Origin: Patescibacteria group bacterium
GTDB lineage: Bacteria > Patescibacteriota > Patescibacteriia > GCA-002772895
Reading direction: 5' to 3'
Length of the DNA stretch: 7,289 nucleotides
Assembly (NCBI GenBank): GCA_018895765.1
Contig: JAHINX010000043.1
Location: 1-7,289 of the forward strand
Under the pieces are notes generated by a model. The model was given only the letters and a program-made list of their open reading frames with translations. It was not told where the DNA came from and did no database searches. Positions 3,901 through 7,289 of this stretch are shown here, piece after piece. How positions within the stretch are numbered: the first letter of the stretch is position 1; every line of letters begins with the position of its first letter. A program made the translations under genes and the position numbers.

Positions 3901-5865
3901 CTACCACCTAAAAAAGAAACGTCTGAAAATAAAATACAAAATTATTAGCGCTTCTATAATTATTGTAATCCAATAGACAACCTCGCGGACGACAAAAACT
4001 TCCTTCACCTTCTCTCTAGTAATCACTTCCGGCTCTTCAACAAAAAACTCCATTGTTGAACTTGTCATTATTCTGCCGACGCCGTCTATTCCTTCCATTA
4101 TTATAGCATGCCCTCCGGGACCCATAGCGGGTGGCTCAAAAGATCGGGCTTCTTCCGGACTTAATATTATAATTGGCATCTCATCTATCCGTATTCTATA
4201 ATGGTCTATTTGCCCAGCGACCTCCCCTTCCTGGGGAACCATAATAAATTTTATTTTTTCTTTTATAATATCTCTATATTCAGTCTTTACTTCCGGCTTG
4301 CTGACTGGGCATTTTGTTTTTGGACATTCTTTTTCAGTTGGTTTGCAAACAATGGGTTCTATTTTCGGACATTCAACTTCTGTCGGCGCGCATGCCACAG
4401 GAACCGGACATTCAACTTCTGTCGGTGCGCAGACAGAACAGGCATCCCATCTGGTTAGGCCACCGGTAGAGGGTGCGCAAACAGGGCAAGACGGACAATC
4501 CGGGCAAGCGGTGCATCCCGCGTTTATCCTAAATTTATAATGCGCTATTCCGCCCCATCCGCTGACATTCTGCAATTGGACATGAAAATACCATTCGGCA
4601 ACCGCAACATCGGTTGCCGAATATGTTTCTACCACTCCGACAGATGTTGTTGGATTGCTATCAGATGTTTGATTTATCAATACGCGGGCGCCAGTTATGC
4701 CGGAAGGATTTGTCCAATCAAACTGCGGGTCATTGGCTTCGTACCATGTATCTGAAACAGGATGTGTCGGCGAAGTGACTGTCGGCGCCACAGGCAGGTC
4801 CGGCATACACACTTGAAGTTTATAATGCGTTATCGCTCCCAAGCCGCCTTCATTTGCCAAGCGAATATGAAAATACCATGTGCCATTGACTTTATTGCTG
4901 GCAGAAAATGTTTCCACCTTTCCAATAGATGTTGCAGGAGTACTGTCGGCTGTTTGGTCTAAAAGCGCGTACACTGCTGTTGTTTTATCCGGCTCTGTTG
5001 TGTCTATATCCCAAGTTAAAACAGGATCGTTGTTTTCGTAGCAAACTTCGCCATTAGGATGCGTGTCGGAAGAAACTGTCGGCGCGGCAGGAGGCGAAGG
5101 AGTGCAAATATTAAACTCATAATGGGCTGTCGAGCCCCAACCACCGATATTTTCTAAACTCACATGAATATACCATTTGCCATCAGCAATATCTGTGGCT
5201 GAATAGCTGAATGCTGTTGCAACGGATGTTGATGCCTCGCTGTCGGCTGTCTGGTTTATATCCCTGCGGACGCCTGTTATGCCGCCGGGATTGGTCCAAG
5301 TGAAAGATGGGTCATTGCTTCCATAGCAGACAGCGGAACTGGGATGAGTATTGGAAGAAATTGTTGGCGCAGAAGGTGGAGGATAAGGATTTATAAGATA
5401 ACTTCCGCTGATCATATCTGTTAAAATCTCGGTCCCCAATCCGTCATCTGCCAAAACAGAGCCGGAATTGAATGTTACATTAGCTGTTCCGTCGGCAACC
5501 GCGTTAAAACTGATTGTTATGAGTTTTGCGGCAGAACCAAGATATCCGCCCCCCAAATCAACGCCGGCAAAATTTATTATTCCGGTTGTATTTGAATAAC
5601 TGACTTCTTCTGCCCAAAAATCAATAAGCGAACCAGTAATTGAAATAGAGTTTACATTCAGCAAATTTGTTGGAAAAGAAATGTTTGCCGCGGCCCCGTT
5701 CATCTTTTCGTCTGTGCTGGAAGCATAAAGCGTAACGCTAAAATTATCATATTCAGTATAAGTTCCGGAAGATGGCGACAAATACAAGCTGGCGGCATGG
5801 GCCGCCGCCGGAAGCGCGAAAAATAAAAATATCGCGCTGAAAAAAATTGATAGTTTATGTTTCAT
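3901..5865 (-). CDS. Secreted, C-terminally anchored cohesin-domain protein with three Ig-like repeats and a Cys-rich linker
   Basis: This is a 654-residue surface protein. A signal peptide (1-24, ending AHA before ASLYLSP) is followed by a cohesin-like domain (about 25-158; LNVNSISITGSLIDFW, VLADDGLGTEI). Three tandem repeats of about 90 residues follow (164-254, 261-353, 359-448). Each has S-x-THP, CY or WY, N-DP, W, a Gln-Thr-x-Asp-Ser turn, K/E-WY-x-H and a GGWG/GGLG/GWGG-AHY ending. Residues 451-519 hold 13 cysteines, with C-(A/K)-P-T-E-x-E-C-P three times (479, 492, 507). A mixed region (520-628) leads to a single membrane helix (629-648) and the basic tail RRFFFRW. The expected topology is bulk outside and tail inside. 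Cohesins bind dockerins in cellulosomes, but in such organisms they are more often general surface adhesion modules; no dockerin is in the window. There is no Shine-Dalgarno; the conserved 20-bp block ends 6 nt before the ATG. Confidence 0.85.
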   Translation of the reverse strand: MKHKLSIFFSAIFLFFALPAAAHAASLYLSPSSGTYTEYDNFSVTLYASSTDEKMNGAAANISFPTNLLNVNSISITGSLIDFWAEEVSYSNTTGIINFAGVDLGGGYLGSAAKLITISFNAVADGTANVTFNSGSVLADDGLGTEILTDMISGSYLINPYPPPSAPTISSNTHPSSAVCYGSNDPSFTWTNPGGITGVRRDINQTADSEASTSVATAFSYSATDIADGKWYIHVSLENIGGWGSTAHYEFNICTPSPPAAPTVSSDTHPNGEVCYENNDPVLTWDIDTTEPDKTTAVYALLDQTADSTPATSIGKVETFSASNKVNGTWYFHIRLANEGGLGAITHYKLQVCMPDLPVAPTVTSPTHPVSDTWYEANDPQFDWTNPSGITGARVLINQTSDSNPTTSVGVVETYSATDVAVAEWYFHVQLQNVSGWGGIAHYKFRINAGCTACPDCPSCPVCAPSTGGLTRWDACSVCAPTEVECPVPVACAPTEVECPKIEPIVCKPTEKECPKTKCPVSKPEVKTEYRDIIKEKIKFIMVPQEGEVAGQIDHYRIRIDEMPIIILSPEEARSFEPPAMGPGGHAIIMEGIDGVGRIMTSSTMEFFVEEPEVITREKVKEVFVVREVVYWITIIIEALIILYFIFRRFFFRW

Positions 5866-5871
5866 AGGAAT

Positions 5872-5913
5872 ACACTAAAGACCGCTAATATTAACACTAA
5901 ACACCGCAGCAAG
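5872..5913 (-). promoter_or_regulatory. Paired 12-mer motif upstream of the large cohesin gene
   Basis: Two minus-strand copies of GCGGTNYTTAGT lie at 5874-5885 and 5896-5907, 22 bp apart. The inner copy is part of the block ATATTAGCGGTCTTTAGTGT (5891-5872), which is identical to 3738-3719 and again ends exactly 6 nt before the ATG. On the plus strand AAACACCGCAGCAAG (5899-5913) also nearly matches inverted pieces of the 53-bp array. A -10-like TATTAG lies inside the block, but its match to a sigma-70 promoter is poor. Confidence 0.5.
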
Positions 5914-5914
5914 T

Positions 5915-6035
5915 TCCTCCCGAGGGATATGGGAGGGCAGGAGGGATTTAATAATCGCCGATAGGCGTTTGGATATTAGCAAGCAAAGCTCGATTATTAA
6001 GTCTCCCCTAACTCCTCCTCTCCGAGGAGGGGAAC
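5915..6035. repeat. Nested inverted repeats in the spacer upstream of the large cohesin gene
   Basis: The spacer holds CCTCCC/GGGAGG (about 5916-5936), a perfect 10-bp inverted repeat TTAATAATCG (5948-5957) and CGATTATTAA (5991-6000), a small CGCC-GATA-GGCG hairpin within it (5956-5967), and CCTCCTC/GAGGAGG around TCC (about 6015-6031). No coding potential is evident. The pieces look like decayed or different members of the spacer palindromes. Confidence 0.6.
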
Positions 6036-6042
6036 TATTATT

Positions 6043-6079
6043 AAATCCCCCTTAATCCCCCTTTTCCAAAGGGGGAAGA
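6043..6079. repeat. C-rich/G-rich hairpin repeat overlapping the end of the second cohesin gene
   Basis: The order AAATCCCCCTTAA, CCCCCTTT, TCC, AAAGGGGG, AAGA gives an 8-bp perfect stem (6057-6064 with 6068-6075). It is in the same orientation as the 1231-1386 array. The stop codon of the second cohesin gene (TAA, minus strand, 6052-6054) and its last eight residues fall inside it. Confidence 0.8.
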
Positions 6080-7050
6080 AAAATTCCTCTCCAAACCACA
6101 AACCCGATGCCTGCCGAAGCAATCAGCCAAAGCAAAATAATAATCCAAACAGCAAAGTTTTTATACCAAACAAAAGGCGCCAGATATTTTGCCGGCAATT
6201 CTGCCAGCCGTTCGTTGCCTACTTTGTCAACCGCCCTTACTCTAATTATACTCTGCAACGACTGGTCTTCCAAAAGCTCGGGGCTTTCGGCTCTCCTCGG
6301 CTCTGCCTTGCGCAATGCCCAAAACGAATTTGTTTCTATAACTTCATAATAATCAATTCCCGACCCCTTGTCATTTGTTCCAAAAATCAAAAACCATTTT
6401 CCGCCAAAAATATTCGGGTCGCGGGCAACAATCGGTAAAAACGGCTCGGGTGGCTCTGTGTCTTCTATTATTATAGAGGGTAAAAACGGCTTGCCTGAAA
6501 CAATTTCAAAATCCAAGCCTTTTGTAGATAATCTTGCTTTTGTTCCTTTTCCGTCATGCAAAAGAATTTGGGACGACGGACTGAATGATATGCTCCCGAT
6601 CCCCTCTTTCAACGCCTTAAATTTTAATGAAACAAGCCGCCCCTTATCGGAATTAAAAGCTCCCAAAATCACGCCCTCAAAAGAAACGCTCCCCTCGCCG
6701 GTTTGCGGCCGCTTGACCCAATAATTTATAATAGAGCCACCATCGCTCCAGTCCTCCAATTCTATCAAATCAACCGGATAATTCACAATTACTCCAGTGG
6801 CATTCACGGTTTCATTCTCGGTATTCAGATAAATAGTGGCCTCAAACTCCTCTCCAACGCCGACTTTCTGCCCGGCTGTCTCAAAAAAAATCTCCGTCGC
6901 TTGTACTCCGCGAATAGCAACAAATAAAAACAAACAAATGACAACAAAAACTGCGACAACCAAACGTCCCAAACCTAAGTCATTGCGAACATCAAAAAAC
7001 AATCCTTGTGATTTATAAGACAAATCCTTGTGTAAAATTTTATCTTCCAT
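6052..7050 (-). CDS. Cohesin-domain membrane protein with N- and C-terminal membrane segments
   Basis: This 332-residue protein has a 28-residue polar N-terminus and a membrane segment (about 29-47), which may act as an uncleaved anchor or as a long signal peptide ending near VQA (49-51). A cohesin-like domain follows (about 52-185; VGVGEEFEATIYLNT, DGGSIINYWVKRPQTGEGSV, ILLHDGKGT). A second beta-rich domain spans about 196-290 (DTEPPEPF, DKGSGIDYYEV, IRVRAVDKVGNE), in the style of Ig-like or FN3-like modules. A C-terminal membrane segment (about 298-320) precedes the tail RGIFLPPLEKGD. The last eight residues and stop are repeat sequence, so the original end may have been different. The bulk should lie outside the membrane. 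The domain order resembles the large cohesin protein, but there are no three repeats or Cys linker. A TATAAT lies 11 nt before the ATG; no Shine-Dalgarno is seen. Confidence 0.82.
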   Translation of the reverse strand: MEDKILHKDLSYKSQGLFFDVRNDLGLGRLVVAVFVVICLFLFVAIRGVQATEIFFETAGQKVGVGEEFEATIYLNTENETVNATGVIVNYPVDLIELEDWSDGGSIINYWVKRPQTGEGSVSFEGVILGAFNSDKGRLVSLKFKALKEGIGSISFSPSSQILLHDGKGTKARLSTKGLDFEIVSGKPFLPSIIIEDTEPPEPFLPIVARDPNIFGGKWFLIFGTNDKGSGIDYYEVIETNSFWALRKAEPRRAESPELLEDQSLQSIIRVRAVDKVGNERLAELPAKYLAPFVWYKNFAVWIIILLWLIASAGIGFVVWRGIFLPPLEKGD

Positions 7051-7061
7051 ATATATTCGTT

Positions 7062-7067
7062 ATTATA
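7062..7067 (-). promoter_or_regulatory. -10 element of the second cohesin gene
   Basis: The minus strand has a perfect TATAAT with an 11-nt gap (AACGAATATAT) to the ATG at 7050, the same spacing as for the C39-like gene. The expected transcript would have a leader of about 5-6 nt. No good -35 is present: the position 17 nt upstream falls in the shared repeat at 7070-7089, so the upstream promoter half is made of repeat DNA. Confidence 0.5.
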
Positions 7068-7069
7068 AT

Positions 7070-7289
7070 ATTCGTGATTATTCGCGGGCATAATAATTAT
7101 ATTTACCCGACTTTAGTCGGCTCTTAATCTTTCGCGGGCTGAAGCCCGGTAAATAATAATTAATATCATTTACCCGACTTTAGTCGGCCCCTAATCTTTC
7201 GCGGGCTGAAGCCCGGTAAATAATAATTAATATCATTTACCCGACTTTAGTCGGCCCCTAATCTTTCGCGGGCTGAAGCCCGGTAAATA
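7070..7289. repeat. 67-bp tandem compound-palindrome array, open at the right end
   Basis: After the 20-bp element shared with 1420-1439 there is a shortened unit (7084-7133, 50 bp) that lacks the first hairpin. Two full identical-length units follow (7134-7200, 7201-7267), then a third cut by the window edge (7268-7289). Each full unit has GGGC-TGAA-GCCC, GGTAAAT, an AT spacer, ATTTACC, and CCGAC-TTTA-GTCGG, giving two small hairpins and a central stem. No unique spacers occur, so it is not CRISPR. Confidence 0.9.

Noticed and set aside
6052..6075. LPPLE at the end of the second cohesin protein as a sortase signal
   Set aside because: It does not fit LPxTG, comes after rather than before the membrane segment, and is encoded by repeat DNA.
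102..7050. Alternative genetic code with TGA read as Gly or Trp
   Set aside because: The five long genes contain no internal TGA and use TGG and GGN normally. Absence of TGA as a stop in only five genes is not informative.

Overview
The window looks like a piece of a Candidate Phyla Radiation (Patescibacteria, probably Parcubacteria-like) genome. This is inferred from protein style only: cohesin-type surface proteins with three tandem Ig-like repeats, a cysteine-rich linker and a C-terminal membrane anchor; a membrane-tethered C39-like cysteine peptidase; a DUF2723-like membrane protein; and spacers full of short palindromic repeats. No rRNA, tRNA or housekeeping marker is present, so the placement is not proven. 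The standard genetic code fits: none of the five long genes has an internal TGA, and their stops are TAA (3) and TAG (2).

Layout: all five confident genes lie on the minus strand and cover about 81% of the window. In transcription order from the right end they are a two-membrane-segment cohesin protein (6052-7050), a large secreted cohesin/three-repeat/Cys-rich protein (3901-5865), a DUF2723-like polytopic membrane protein with a C-terminal TPR-like tail (2102-3712), a small unrecognised membrane protein (1570-2001) and a C39-like peptidase (102-968). Spacers of 100-601 bp separate them, so they are probably transcribed mostly one by one. None has a clear Shine-Dalgarno sequence. Two have TATAAT exactly 11 nt before the ATG, which suggests leaderless or nearly leaderless transcripts.

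The spacers hold several repeat families: (i) C-rich/G-rich hairpins (CCCCCTTT...AAAGGGGG type), including a 40-bp tandem array at 1231-1386; (ii) a 67-bp compound palindrome at 7084-7289 with a relative at 1483-1542; (iii) a 53-bp tandem unit at 3762-3882 around a 28-bp perfect palindrome; (iv) a 12-mer, GCGGTNYTTWGT, in ordered clusters. Family (i) also enters coding sequence: it forms a linker peptide inside the C39 protein and supplies the last residues and stop of the second cohesin protein. Family (iv) places an identical 20-bp block exactly 6 nt before the start codons of two unrelated genes and is the best candidate for an undescribed regulatory element.

Functionally everything here is exported or membrane-bound. 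Two anchored cohesin proteins, a membrane-tethered peptidase and polytopic membrane proteins point to cell-surface assembly or attachment. No dockerin partner is encoded in the window, and a joint function is inference.
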